From positions 62,001 through 126,000 of the forward strand of contig NZ_JALIRS010000007.1 of the NCBI RefSeq assembly GCF_023337795.1: DNA of 64,000 nt. The letters are read 5' to 3'. A program made the translations under genes and the position numbers. Position 1 is the stretch's first letter. Each line of letters opens with the position of its first letter. This DNA is from Lysinibacillus sp. BPa_S21. Lineage in GTDB: Bacteria > Bacillota > Bacilli > Bacillales_A > Planococcaceae. Below the pieces are notes generated by a model. That model did not search any database. It was not told where the DNA came from and saw nothing but the letters and a program-made list of their open reading frames with translations. Positions 9,530 through 18,067 of the stretch are shown here, piece by piece.

Positions 9530-9625
9530 TCACTTTTCTACGCTTCACCTGATCACTTTTCCTGCAAAGCGGAGCAGTTTCCCACTCCACCCGATCACTT
9601 TTCCTTCAAAGCAGGGTAGGGCCAA
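9530..9625. repeat. Imperfect direct repeats (GATCACTTTTC x3)
   Basis: Units begin TGATCACTTTTC and the last two continue CTGCAAAGC / CTTCAAAGC. Spacing is uneven (about 22 and 41 bases). Function unknown. Confidence 0.55.
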
Positions 9626-9669
9626 AGAATCTTCATAGTAAATCACTCACTACCAGAAAATTATCCAGC

Positions 9670-9700
9670 AAAAAAAGCTGCCCTCGATAAAGGACAGCTC
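9670..9700 (-). terminator. Terminator of the btuF-like gene
   Basis: AGCTGCCCT pairs with AGGACAGCT (one mismatch), followed by TTTTTTT on the minus strand. Confidence 0.85.
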
Positions 9701-9724
9701 CAAAATACTATTTTTCAATATCAA

Positions 9725-10684
9725 TTATTTAAATAACTCAGGGTATACAGCTTTTGCTATTAACTCAACAGCTTCACCAATACGTGGACCTGGACGGTTG
9801 GAAACATCAGTATCTATATAGTAAACTGCTTTATTTTGAATAGCCGTGATTGTATTCCATCCATCACGAGAAAGAATTTCTGCAGCTGGGTCTTTCGCAT
9901 AGTTTACTGTTGTTAATATAACATCTGGGTTTTTCGCAATAACATCTTCCTCAGATACCTTTGCCCAGCTTTGGAGGTTATCAAAAACGTTTTTAACATT
10001 CGCAGCATTTAAAATCTCTTGTTGGAATGTACCAGAACCAGCCGTATATATGTCTGGCTTCGGACTAATTTCTAGGTAAATATTTTTTGGCGTTTTCACA
10101 TCTTTAACTTTCGCTTGGACTTCCGCAATTTTAGCTTTAATATCTTCATTTAATTTGTCGCCTTTATTTTCGATTCCCATCACCGTTGCGATTTGTTGGA
10201 TATCACCGTAAACATCATCAAATGAAGTAGCTGATTGAATGGCAAACACTTTAATACCTGCATCCTCGAGACCTTTTAATGCCGTTAACGTTTCTTCATT
10301 TCCAGTTGTATAGGCAATAACTACATCTGGCTTTAACGTTAAAATACGCTCACTATTGAATTTTACGGAATCAGAAACACGCTCAATTTTTTGAGCTTCT
10401 TCTGGATACGTATCAAATTCTGTTGCACCAACGATTTTATCGCCAACGCCTAGAGCAAATAAAATTTCTGTATTACTCGGTTGCAACGAAACAATAGTTT
10501 TAGGTACTGCAGCAAACTCTACTTCTACGCCACGGTCATCCTTAACTTTATAACTTGTTTTCTCGACTTGTTGATCTTCTTTAGAAACGGTCTTTTTATT
10601 AGTATCCTCTTTCGTACCACAGCCAACTAATACAAGTGCCAGCATCAATACTGAAAGCCATTGCAGCTTTAACATTTTCTTCAT
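9725..10684 (-). CDS. Cobalamin-type ABC transporter substrate-binding lipoprotein (BtuF-like)
   Basis: 319 residues with a lipoprotein signal ending LVGC22. The mature part has the periplasmic-binding-protein-III fold: VSLQPSNTEILFALGVGDKIVGATEFD, LKPDVVIAYTT and the C-terminal NRPGPRIGEAVELIAK typical of vitamin B12 binders. Control by the upstream cobalamin riboswitch supports B12 as ligand. It follows the PduO-like gene by one base with AAGGAG overlapping it, so the pair is coupled. No permease or ATPase genes follow, so it must share a transporter encoded elsewhere. Confidence 0.88.
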   Translation of the reverse strand: MKKMLKLQWLSVLMLALVLVGCGTKEDTNKKTVSKEDQQVEKTSYKVKDDRGVEVEFAAVPKTIVSLQPSNTEILFALGVGDKIVGATEFDTYPEEAQKIERVSDSVKFNSERILTLKPDVVIAYTTGNEETLTALKGLEDAGIKVFAIQSATSFDDVYGDIQQIATVMGIENKGDKLNEDIKAKIAEVQAKVKDVKTPKNIYLEISPKPDIYTAGSGTFQQEILNAANVKNVFDNLQSWAKVSEEDVIAKNPDVILTTVNYAKDPAAEILSRDGWNTITAIQNKAVYYIDTDVSNRPGPRIGEAVELIAKAVYPELFK

Positions 10685-10685
10685 T

Positions 10686-11228
10686 TCATTGATTCTCCTT
10701 TTTCTTTTTCATCGGGTATGACTTACTAATAAACGGTATTTCAGCAATACCAGCATGCTGATTCATATAGACAGCCATTACAAAAAAGACATTGGCCAGT
10801 AATCCTAAGTAATCAAAGAGAATAGCTGGTACTTCTCGTTCTTCAGATACTTTGTGCAAAACACGATATGATTTTTTCGCTTCACTGCGGCATAAATGTA
10901 ATGCAGTAGCAGCCTCTGTTCCTTGAGGTAATACAAAGTTTTGTATTTCATCCTTAACATGACTAACATAGAAATCATAGCGATTACTTAGCCAAGTCAA
11001 ATCATCTGCGGTTACTGCTAATTTACCTCGGACAGAGCCATTTACATGGTAAGCCATTGGCAAAATGGTAAGTAAATCATCTGATACTACTTTTACATTT
11101 TCCTTTTTCACCGCCGCCAAAGCGACACCAATATGTGTAGTAAGGCTATCCGTTCGAATTTCAAAATCTACTGTGGATGCCTGTTCACGCATAAATGGAT
11201 AACAAGAATAACGTGCATCTTTTTTCAA
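10686..11228 (-). CDS. Diverged PduO-type cobalamin adenosyltransferase-like protein
   Basis: 180 residues from a TTG start at 11228 (GGGG seven bases upstream). The C-terminal two thirds resemble PduO/MMAB ATP:cob(I)alamin adenosyltransferases, notably FVLPQGTEAATALHLCRSEAKKSYR, close to the family's FVLPGG...LHxAR..RRAER. The N-terminal TKTGDxGxT nucleotide motif is absent: the protein begins MKKDARYSCYPF and goes straight to a helix RTDSLTTHIGVALAAV. It may bind cobalamin without adenosylating it. The riboswitch directly upstream and btuF directly downstream tie it to B12 use. Confidence 0.7.
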   Translation of the reverse strand: MKKDARYSCYPFMREQASTVDFEIRTDSLTTHIGVALAAVKKENVKVVSDDLLTILPMAYHVNGSVRGKLAVTADDLTWLSNRYDFYVSHVKDEIQNFVLPQGTEAATALHLCRSEAKKSYRVLHKVSEEREVPAILFDYLGLLANVFFVMAVYMNQHAGIAEIPFISKSYPMKKKKENQ

Positions 11229-11310
11229 ATCTAAGTCCCCGCTTTCCTTCGTGAAAAACTCTTACTTATAACATCCGTGAATCTCATCAGATGCATTAAT
11301 AAGTGCACAT

Positions 11311-11345
11311 AAAAAAACGTTGTTTCCACTCCTAAGGAAACAACG
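11311..11345 (-). terminator. Expression-platform terminator of the cobalamin riboswitch
   Basis: A perfect CGTTGTTTCC/GGAAACAACG stem with an 8-base loop, followed by TTTTTTT on the minus strand, lies between the aptamer and the coding region. Folding would stop transcription when B12 is bound. Confidence 0.85.
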
Positions 11346-11439
11346 AAAATAACATAAAATAGTGTCGCGTAGACACATCAAAGCCTATGTATTTGCCGCA
11401 TATTCTCCTAGCTTCCGAAGAGTTATCTATACGTTCAAA

Positions 11440-11632
11440 CAAAGGTCGGTCTCCTGGCTTGTACAGTTCACTACATTATAATCACGTCGTGAGTCATAAA
11501 AAGCCTTCCCATTAAATAGTTCAACAGTGGCATATTTTTATGATTTCTGTACTTACAGTTGCGGAAACAGCTCCGGATTTTCACCGAATTCCCGATTATG
11601 CTATAGTTCAGCACCCTTATTCTGCAAGAATT
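11440..11632 (-). promoter_or_regulatory. Cobalamin (AdoCbl) riboswitch
   Basis: On the minus strand the conserved core GGTGAAAATCCGGAGCTGTT and CGCAACTGTA is followed by the B12 box AAGCCAGGAGACCGACCTTT near 11441-11460. This is the order of Rfam-type cobalamin aptamers. It controls the PduO-like and BtuF-like genes. Boundaries are approximate. Confidence 0.95.
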
Positions 11633-11837
11633 ATTCACTTGTTATGCAGTTTAACATAGATTGATAGGAAAAAATAGCTGTGGAATTAGAATAAACAAAT
11701 ACGATGAATAAAATCATGTAGGTATCTTTATGCACACAAATATTTTTGATTGCCTTCAGAGACATTTCCCATACTCGTGCTGGTATTTGTTTTGATACAT
11801 ATAATGAATTGCTTAATTTTTAACGAAAGAATCTGTA

Positions 11838-11872
11838 CAAAAAATAGCCATTCCAAACGTTTAACGGATGGC
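11838..11872 (-). terminator. Terminator overlapping the end of the HEAT gene
   Basis: GCCATTC pairs with GGATGGC and is followed by ATTTTTTG on the minus strand. One arm lies inside the last codons (NAIR-stop). Confidence 0.7.
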
Positions 11873-12409
11873 ATTCTTATACTTCATTTTGCTTTTTGCA
11901 TCTTCCTCTTCTTCTATTAAACGTCGGGCAATCTCTAGTAATTTTGGGTCATTCGTTGCATCGAATAGCTTTTTAAAAGATACAATAATATCATAACGTA
12001 TCAATGTCGGGTGCTTTTCATCAAGGCATATTTGAAATCTTTTCGCCAAATATGAAACGACTAAATCTCTTTGTACCTGCCCTGCTAAACCTATTCTCCA
12101 AATCGCCTGCAAAGTATGCCTCGCCGTTCCTGTTTCTTCATCATAAGTTATTGCCCAAATCTTTAAGAAATCTTCTAACACTCTTTCTTCAGGGTCACTT
12201 TTTGCTGCTAATGCGCATAAAAATTGTGCAGCACTTGCACGGACATGTCCATTTTTAGATGTAAGAGCCTGAACAAGTTGTTCCCAAACTGAATATGTCC
12301 AGTCAACTGGTTCCTGCATAATTTTCATTAATTCTTCGTATGATTTATATTGAATATCTCGGTCATGCTCTGTTAAATTACTAAAAAGTTGCAAAATCTC
12401 TTTTTCCAT
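11861..12409 (-). CDS. HEAT-repeat hypothetical protein
   Basis: 182 residues, all helical. Repeated helix pairs such as WTYSVWEQLVQALTSKNGHVRASAAQFLCALA and HPTLIRYDIIVSFKKLFDATNDPKLLEIARRLI look like HEAT/PBS-lyase repeats, which bind protein or nucleic acid partners. No catalytic residues are recognised. The ATG at 12409 has AGGTAGGGATGAATC before it. Monocistronic with a terminator overlapping its end. Function unknown. Confidence 0.75.
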   Translation of the reverse strand: MEKEILQLFSNLTEHDRDIQYKSYEELMKIMQEPVDWTYSVWEQLVQALTSKNGHVRASAAQFLCALAAKSDPEERVLEDFLKIWAITYDEETGTARHTLQAIWRIGLAGQVQRDLVVSYLAKRFQICLDEKHPTLIRYDIIVSFKKLFDATNDPKLLEIARRLIEEEEDAKSKMKYKNAIR

Positions 12410-12892
12410 GATTCATCCCTACCTTTATTGTTTCAGAACGTAAAAAATGGTGAACTTGCAAGTGTTATCTTAATTTCTATCATTTGTTACTTTAGTGCTA
12501 CAAAACTAAAGTCTCAAATAATTTAATTTTTTAGGATAGCTTCATAACTGTATATTTCAAAATTATCAGAAATGAGGTTCAAGATGCAAGAAATCATTTC
12601 CGGTTACGGGAAAAACACATAATCCTTTTAATAACCATGTCTATAGTAGTAAATATATCAACTTATGTAAATTTATTCATCCTAGATGTTATTTTACTCA
12701 TTATTCGTCGAGTAGTCGAGCCTAATTTATCGGATAGCCCTATCCTTGCGTGATTTATCAGTTAGCTTTTACGGGCTACACTCCAAATAATAAAAAAAGG
12801 TTATCTTTGTAAATGACTTACAAAGATAACCTTTTCGTGTTTTAAATCGTCTATATAATAGTAGGGCTCAGTAAATCTCTTTTGCTGAAAAA
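12410..12892. other. Intergenic region, nothing recognised except a terminator
   Basis: AT-rich. Two small hairpins (GGATA-GGGC-TATCC near 12736-12749 and the doubled TCGAGTAGTCGAG at 12707-12720) have no known match. The remainder is the cwlO terminator. Confidence 0.4.
12793..12835 (-). terminator. Terminator of the cwlO-like gene
   Basis: Perfect 18-bp stem (AAAAGGTTATCTTTGTAA and its complement) with a 5-base loop. Confidence 0.9.
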
Positions 12893-14122
12893 TTAAATAC
12901 GACCGAAGCCTACTAAATATTGCTTCCACCAATCAAGTGATTCGATAACAACACCTCTATTTTGAGCATCGATCATCGTGTTGTTGCCTAAGTAAATACC
13001 TACATGCGCGATACCTGAACCATAGCTGAAGAATACTAGGTCACCTACACGTGCCTCACTTGCTGAAATACGTTGTGTTGCTAAATATTGTTGTGATGCT
13101 GTACGTGGTAAAGATACGCCTGCTTGTTTATAAGACCATTGTACAAGACCTGAACAGTCAAATCCTGTCGATGGGTTACTTCCGCCCCAAACATAGCTAC
13201 GACCTAGGAATTGCTTCGCAGTTGAAATAGCATCACCTGAAGATGCAGTGCCTGATCCAGAACCAATAGTTACTTGTGGTGATTTTTCATTGTTCTCTTT
13301 GCCACTATTGCTACTATTGTTAGCGTTGCTAGTATTTCTATTATTGTTCACGTTGTTATTTGCATTGTTGTTACCGTTGTTGTTTGTTGCTTGTACAACT
13401 GGAGTGGCTGCTTGAAGTGCACGTAAACGAGCTGCTTCTTCCTCTGCTGCTTTACGTTCTGCTTCTAAACGTTCTTCTTCTTGTTTCGTTGCAATTTGTG
13501 CCTTTAATGCAAGAGATTTCGCTTCGTTTTCAGCTTTTTTCACTTCCATTTCGCTTTCCTTTTGTTGAAGCTCTTGGAATTGCTTTTGAAGCTCTTTTTG
13601 TTTTTCATTTAATGTTGTTTTTTGTTTCTCTAAGTCAGCCTTGTCTGCTTCTTGTTGATCAACTAATTCTTGGTCAGCATCCATTAATGTTTTTACCGCT
13701 ACGACACGGTCCATTAAATCTGCAAAGCTTTTTGATTCAAGAACAGCGTTTAAATAAACACCTACAGTAGTATCTTGAGCTTGGTATGCAGCCATACGAT
13801 CACTTAAAATCGCTGAACGTTGCTCAATACGTTTTTTAGTATCTACAATATTTGCATCAACTTCTTTAATATCCGCCTGTACTTTGTTAAATACTTTTAC
13901 TTTTTCATCGATTTCTTTTTCTAGTTTAGTTAATTCTTCTTGTAGCTTTTTAACTTCTTTATCTATTTTAGCCTTCTTATCAATCATTTGTTGAGATGTT
14001 TCTTCTGCGTGCACTACTGTTGGTTGAACTGTATTAAATAATAAGCCGCCAGCTAGTGCTAATGCTAGCACCATCGACTTACGCCATTTATTGCGCTTAC
14101 CCACGTTATTCTTTCCCTTCAC
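12893..14122 (-). CDS. cwlO: D,L-endopeptidase with coiled coil and NlpC/P60 domain (CwlO-like)
   Basis: 409 residues. A signal peptide ends near VVHAEE (about 39), then comes a long coiled coil (about 45-235, rich in K/E/Q), an Asn/Gly/Ser linker and a C-terminal NlpC/P60 domain with C323 in GFDCSG and H373 in HVGIYLG. CwlO-type enzymes cut D-Glu to diaminopimelate (or equivalent) bonds to allow cylinder elongation, and FtsEX controls them through the coiled coil. Two WalR-type boxes upstream match the known WalRK control of cwlO. The symbol is assigned by architecture, not by a search. Confidence 0.85.
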   Translation of the reverse strand: MKGKNNVGKRNKWRKSMVLALALAGGLLFNTVQPTVVHAEETSQQMIDKKAKIDKEVKKLQEELTKLEKEIDEKVKVFNKVQADIKEVDANIVDTKKRIEQRSAILSDRMAAYQAQDTTVGVYLNAVLESKSFADLMDRVVAVKTLMDADQELVDQQEADKADLEKQKTTLNEKQKELQKQFQELQQKESEMEVKKAENEAKSLALKAQIATKQEEERLEAERKAAEEEAARLRALQAATPVVQATNNNGNNNANNNVNNNRNTSNANNSSNSGKENNEKSPQVTIGSGSGTASSGDAISTAKQFLGRSYVWGGSNPSTGFDCSGLVQWSYKQAGVSLPRTASQQYLATQRISASEARVGDLVFFSYGSGIAHVGIYLGNNTMIDAQNRGVVIESLDWWKQYLVGFGRI

Positions 14123-14277
14123 TAGTCAATTTCGTTCTTAGAATTTTAATGTAATCATTGGAACGATTTCTTTTATTTATCTTATATTTTATTAGCCTTT
14201 TAAAGTTTAGCACTATCAGCATAACTTTTATACTATTTCACGCCTTTTTAATCGTATAGTAAAACTCGAAACATTCT

Positions 14278-14294
14278 TGTAATATTCATGTAAA
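14278..14294 (+). promoter_or_regulatory. WalR-type box 1
   Basis: TGTAAT-N5-TGTAAA matches the WalR (YycF) direct-repeat consensus TGTWAH-N5-TGTWAH. It reads on the plus strand, opposite to cwlO, about 155 bases before the cwlO start. Confidence 0.6.
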
Positions 14295-14376
14295 TTCTAA
14301 TATATTCTACAAAATTACGTTTTATTCTACACGACAACGTTTTTAACTGCTTTACCATTAGACCCACTATCTTCTT

Positions 14377-14393
14377 TGTAATATTTTTGTAAT
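14377..14393 (+). promoter_or_regulatory. WalR-type box 2
   Basis: TGTAAT-ATTTT-TGTAAT matches the consensus at every position. It lies 99 bases from box 1 in the same orientation. Confidence 0.6.
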
Positions 14394-14422
14394 ATTTCTA
14401 AGGAACGTTTTCACAATAAAAA

Positions 14423-14448
14423 TAGGTAAAGGAACATGTCCCCTACCT
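14423..14448 (-). terminator. Terminator of the UbiB-like gene
   Basis: Imperfect stem AGGTA..GG / CC..TACCT followed by ATTTTTATT on the minus strand. Confidence 0.7.
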
Positions 14449-14501
14449 AAAAATAATGTATATCCATAAACAAAGATTGATTTTCACTGCTAGCGGCACT
14501 T

Positions 14502-16490
14502 CTATTGCTTCATAGAACGTAGCGCTTGGATAGAAAGCCGTACTAAGAGAATGGCACATAAAAATAACCCCAAGTATGCAGCTGTATTTAAGTAAACAGC
14601 ATACGTATCCTGAATGAATTGTGAGATGGCTAAAAGTGCTACCGAAATAATACCAAAGGTAATACCAACGAGCAGCAGGACGAAACGGGAAAATAGATTG
14701 GTTATAAAACGAGCATTATCCTCATCCGAAAAAACATCGTGATGTAAAATAATTTTTCCACTTTCTACCCGTTGAATAAGTTGGTCGATTCGTCTTGGCA
14801 TTTTGCGCAATGTCGGTATAAGCATTGACAATTCTTCCTGTAAACGTTCCTTTGCGGCCATTGGTTCTTTAAATGGCTTCAGGAAGGATGCTCGCATATA
14901 GACAGATGAAAATTCTTTCGCTTCTGTAAAAATATCAAAACTTGGGTCAATCACCCGTAATGTTCCATCTAATGTTACTAAGGAACGTAGTGCTAAAGCT
15001 ACTGCAGGGTAGAAAGCAAGACCGAAATCACGAACAACCGTAAATAACGCATGTATTAATTCCTCTGTTGGAATCCGATCAACGTAAGAGATTTTCAAGA
15101 GAATTTGATCTATAGCTTGCTCCATCTTTGCACGTTCTGCATGATCAGCATTTTCAACCATTAATGTTAGGCCGTCATATAAAATACTTGAATCATTTAG
15201 CTGAATTCCCATTAAAAATTGCTTTAAGCCCTCTTGTTGTGTAGCCCCCAAACGGCCAACAGCTCCAAAATCCAGCAGTATCGGTTTGCCATCCATCTCA
15301 TCAATTTGAATATTCCCCGGATGCGGATCTGCATGAAATATACCTGAAAGAAGCGCCTGCTCAAAGAAGGAATATAACACAGTCCGTGCAAACTGCTTAC
15401 GATCACACTCTAATTGGTTAAATGCAGCCGTAGCATTGGCAACACTTTTCCCTCGTACGTATTCCATGACAATAATATTTTCCTGACAATATTCTATATA
15501 GATTTTAGGAATCCTCACCTTATAATCGCTTTTGGCAAGTGCATTCGTCACCTGTAATGTATTACGAGCCTCAATATCTAAATGGGTTTCCTCACGTAAC
15601 CCATCTGCAAATCCTTTAGCAAGCTCTCGAAAACCAAGTGATTCAGCCCATGTAGACTTAGTTGAAAGCCAGTTGGCAAATTCCTCTAAAATATCAAGAT
15701 CGTCTCGCATAATCCCCTTCACTTCTGGACGCAGTAGCTTGACCACGACTTCATCAAAATTTTTCAATCGTGCCTTATGTACTTGTCCAATGGAGGCTGC
15801 TGCAATAGGCTCCATTTGAAAGCTTGTAAATATTTCATTCATAGGCTTTGGAAGTGAATTTTCTAATATTTGTGTTACCTGCTCTGACGGTAAAGGCTTC
15901 ACACTATCCTGTAGTTTCTCTAACTCGGCAATAAAGATAGGCGAAAATAGTTCCTTACGAGTAGAAAGTACCTGACCAAATTTAATAAATATCCCACCAC
16001 ATTGCTCCAAAGTTACTCTTAAAGCAACGGCAAGCTCTTTTTCATTTTCTCGTTGTCTTGCGTATTTAATCGTTTGAACAACGCCATTTGTCACAGCTAT
16101 TTTTAACACCTGACGCAAGCGCTTTTGTTGTCGCCAGTAGCTTCGAAGGCGCATGAAAAAATTTTTTTGCCCATTACGACGATCCCTGGCCCTAATACCA
16201 CTTGAATCGAAAAGCTCAAAAACGAGATAGAGCAACATCGAAATTAGTAGCATGCAACCAATCCAAATAAGTGTACTGACCTCTGTCACAGTTTGCATCA
16301 CCGGTTCGTACAAAAAATCTGTATGACGTAAATAAGTGTACCAGTAAACAAAGGACGTTAGCGTCACACTAATAACGACAGAAAGAATCCTACGTATAAA
16401 ATTTATATTTGAACCAATTAATCGACCACTTACAATATAAATAAGCCCTGATACAACAATGATTTGAATGAAAAACTTCAAATAAATCAA
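14502..16490 (-). CDS. UbiB/ABC1-family atypical kinase, membrane protein
   Basis: Kinase-like core with the family's KxGQ motif (FIKFGQVLSTR), the alanine-rich loop AAASIGQVHKA, HADPHPGNIQI and the metal-binding LLDFGAVGR. Three N-terminal and two C-terminal membrane helices flank it. UbiB/COQ8 members bind or hydrolyse ATP and support isoprenoid-quinone or lipid biosynthesis. I prefer a TTG start at 16490 (662 residues), because GGAGGTG sits six bases before it; the ATG seven codons upstream has no spaced ribosome site. Partner unknown; in a menaquinone organism a quinone role is only an inference. Confidence 0.85.
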   Translation of the reverse strand: MIYLKFFIQIIVVSGLIYIVSGRLIGSNINFIRRILSVVISVTLTSFVYWYTYLRHTDFLYEPVMQTVTEVSTLIWIGCMLLISMLLYLVFELFDSSGIRARDRRNGQKNFFMRLRSYWRQQKRLRQVLKIAVTNGVVQTIKYARQRENEKELAVALRVTLEQCGGIFIKFGQVLSTRKELFSPIFIAELEKLQDSVKPLPSEQVTQILENSLPKPMNEIFTSFQMEPIAAASIGQVHKARLKNFDEVVVKLLRPEVKGIMRDDLDILEEFANWLSTKSTWAESLGFRELAKGFADGLREETHLDIEARNTLQVTNALAKSDYKVRIPKIYIEYCQENIIVMEYVRGKSVANATAAFNQLECDRKQFARTVLYSFFEQALLSGIFHADPHPGNIQIDEMDGKPILLDFGAVGRLGATQQEGLKQFLMGIQLNDSSILYDGLTLMVENADHAERAKMEQAIDQILLKISYVDRIPTEELIHALFTVVRDFGLAFYPAVALALRSLVTLDGTLRVIDPSFDIFTEAKEFSSVYMRASFLKPFKEPMAAKERLQEELSMLIPTLRKMPRRIDQLIQRVESGKIILHHDVFSDEDNARFITNLFSRFVLLLVGITFGIISVALLAISQFIQDTYAVYLNTAAYLGLFLCAILLVRLSIQALRSMKQ

Positions 16491-17101
16491 TAGCGTCACC
16501 TCCGATGCCATTTCCTAATACTGCTAGTATAACAAATCTAAGGCTCATCACCCTAACGCGAAATTCATCTCCATTCCGACTGCATTCTTTACTTTTAGTG
16601 ATAACCAAATCGGGGTACTTAATTTCTTTTACGCCTAGGTTTATCCCCAAAATTTCGTCTATTTGTTCACTTTTTTAGTATTTATCCACTTACAATGATT
16701 TTTACTCAGTCATTTTTGTCGATAAAATACCTAACATGGTATATCACCTAATTAAACTGATAGTTATCCACAATTTTATTTATCACCAATACAAGAAAAC
16801 CTTTATTTTATCCACAATATACCCATATATGTATACGACAAGAAAAAGATGTGCTTACACATGCGTAAAAAATATTTAGCAATCAGTGGTGTCGATGGTT
16901 GTGTCTCGTGAACAAGTGAGATTATCATGTTTGAAAAAGGATAATAGTTTCTCTAATGTCTTTAATGTCGATGGTTCCTTCCTTGGTATTTGCTTGTATG
17001 AATAATTCACAGATACGACAACTAACAGAGATAAAATTGTCACGGCCTATAATTATAAATAACACAAAAGGGATGCCGTAAGTTTCAGCATCCCTTTTCT
17101 A
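16491..17101. other. Intergenic region, nothing recognised
   Basis: About 575 bases of AT-rich DNA without a credible gene, repeat or RNA motif, ending in the terminator of the cytochrome gene. Confidence 0.4.
17067..17098 (-). terminator. Terminator of the tsdA-like gene
   Basis: AAAAGGGATGC pairs perfectly with GCATCCCTTTT, 4 bases past the stop codon. Confidence 0.9.
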
Positions 17102-18046
17102 TTAATTAGTAGAAAGCACTTTCTCCCAATCTATTGTGTTATTTTTAACTTGTTCCCGTTTTTCTTTATTCATAATATCATTAGGTCTTCCGCCTTTCGG
17201 CCAATCTTTATTATGATTTGCCCATTCAGGTCGATCCTGCGATAAAATAAAGGCTGCTAAATCAGCGGCATCTTGATCTGTCAAAGTACCCGCTGCACCG
17301 ACTGGCATATTATGTTTGATGTAGCCAGCCATTTTAGACATTCTTGCCATCCCCGCTCCATCATTGAATGATTTTTCACCCCACAATGCCGGGCCTGTAT
17401 TAGCACCATTGCCTGAGCCATCAGCTGCGTGACAAGCGATACAAGACTGAGCATATACTTCCTCACCATTCTTAACATCTGGTATAGGAATGTCCTTCAT
17501 AGTACTTGTACCCACCCATTCACGTTCTGCTCCGATCGGTACACCTTCTGAAATATAGGCGAAGTACGAAACCATCGCTTCTAGCTCTTTGCTATTCATG
17601 TCGAATTTCTTACCGTTCATACTGCGAACCATACATCCATTAATACGCTCCTCAATCGTTACAATATCACCAGAGCGCGCGATATATTGGGGATAATCCG
17701 CCATAACGCCTACTAACGACGATACTTGCTCATCGTAACCTGCCCCTGCATGACAGCTTGTGCAAGACAATTGATTCCCAACATATTCTTCTGCAGCAAC
17801 ATGTGTATTATTGACAAGCTCATAACCATATAATATTGCTTCCTTCATTGGCCCATCTGGTACTTCTTCAATACTTGGTGGCGCATAGACAACTGACTGA
17901 GCAGCTGCTGTTGTCGGTATTTTTGTTTGTTCAGCGGCTTCTTTGCTTTCTGCATCCCCTAAAATTTTGTCGCTAATGGCTGCTCCTACAAAAAGTGTAC
18001 CTGCTAACAGCACCGTCCCCGCTACTCCCGCTACTATAGGTTTCAT
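17102..18046 (-). CDS. Membrane-anchored dihaem cytochrome c, TsdA-like (thiosulfate dehydrogenase family)
   Basis: 314 residues: one N-terminal helix (about 4-23), an anchor or signal, then two haem sites, C95-TSC-H99 and C202-IAC-H206. The first domain carries PQYIARSG, RINGCMVRSMNGK and EAMVSYFAYISEG, the signature I associate with TsdA, whose cysteine (here C138) is an unusual axial haem ligand. TsdA interconverts thiosulfate and tetrathionate outside the membrane. A 16-bp CstR-type operator overlaps the ribosome site, and sulfur-handling genes follow upstream, which supports the role. A general dihaem electron carrier remains the alternative. Confidence 0.8.
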   Translation of the reverse strand: MKPIVAGVAGTVLLAGTLFVGAAISDKILGDAESKEAAEQTKIPTTAAAQSVVYAPPSIEEVPDGPMKEAILYGYELVNNTHVAAEEYVGNQLSCTSCHAGAGYDEQVSSLVGVMADYPQYIARSGDIVTIEERINGCMVRSMNGKKFDMNSKELEAMVSYFAYISEGVPIGAEREWVGTSTMKDIPIPDVKNGEEVYAQSCIACHAADGSGNGANTGPALWGEKSFNDGAGMARMSKMAGYIKHNMPVGAAGTLTDQDAADLAAFILSQDRPEWANHNKDWPKGGRPNDIMNKEKREQVKNNTIDWEKVLSTN

Positions 18047-18051
18047 CTATA

Positions 18052-18067
18052 ATACCCCCCTTTGTAT
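18052..18067. promoter_or_regulatory. Candidate CstR operator overlapping the tsdA-like ribosome site
   Basis: ATAC-N8-GTAT, the same spacing as the sites at 23667, 23327 and 22605. The central run of six C is also the Shine-Dalgarno complement, so chance is possible. Confidence 0.5.

Larger units (their letters stand above)
9403..9724. other. Intergenic region with degenerate tandem repeats
   Basis: Three copies of GATCACTTTTC at 9538, 9561 and 9602 are each followed by C(T/A)NCNAAGC-like sequence. Beyond these and the btuF terminator nothing is recognised. Confidence 0.5.
11229..11860. other. Gene-free region holding the cobalamin riboswitch
   Basis: Holds the riboswitch and its terminator. 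The part 11640-11837 lies upstream of the riboswitch and is AT-rich; it should contain the promoter, but I see no clear match. Confidence 0.6.
14123..14501. other. Long AT-rich upstream region of cwlO
   Basis: Contains two WalR-type direct repeats and the terminator of the UbiB-like gene. No clear -10/-35 pair could be fixed. Confidence 0.5.

Noticed and set aside
14123-14422. ydaO/yuaA (c-di-AMP) riboswitch before the NlpC/P60 gene
   Set aside because: That class often precedes cell-wall hydrolases, but its conserved core was not found on either strand here.
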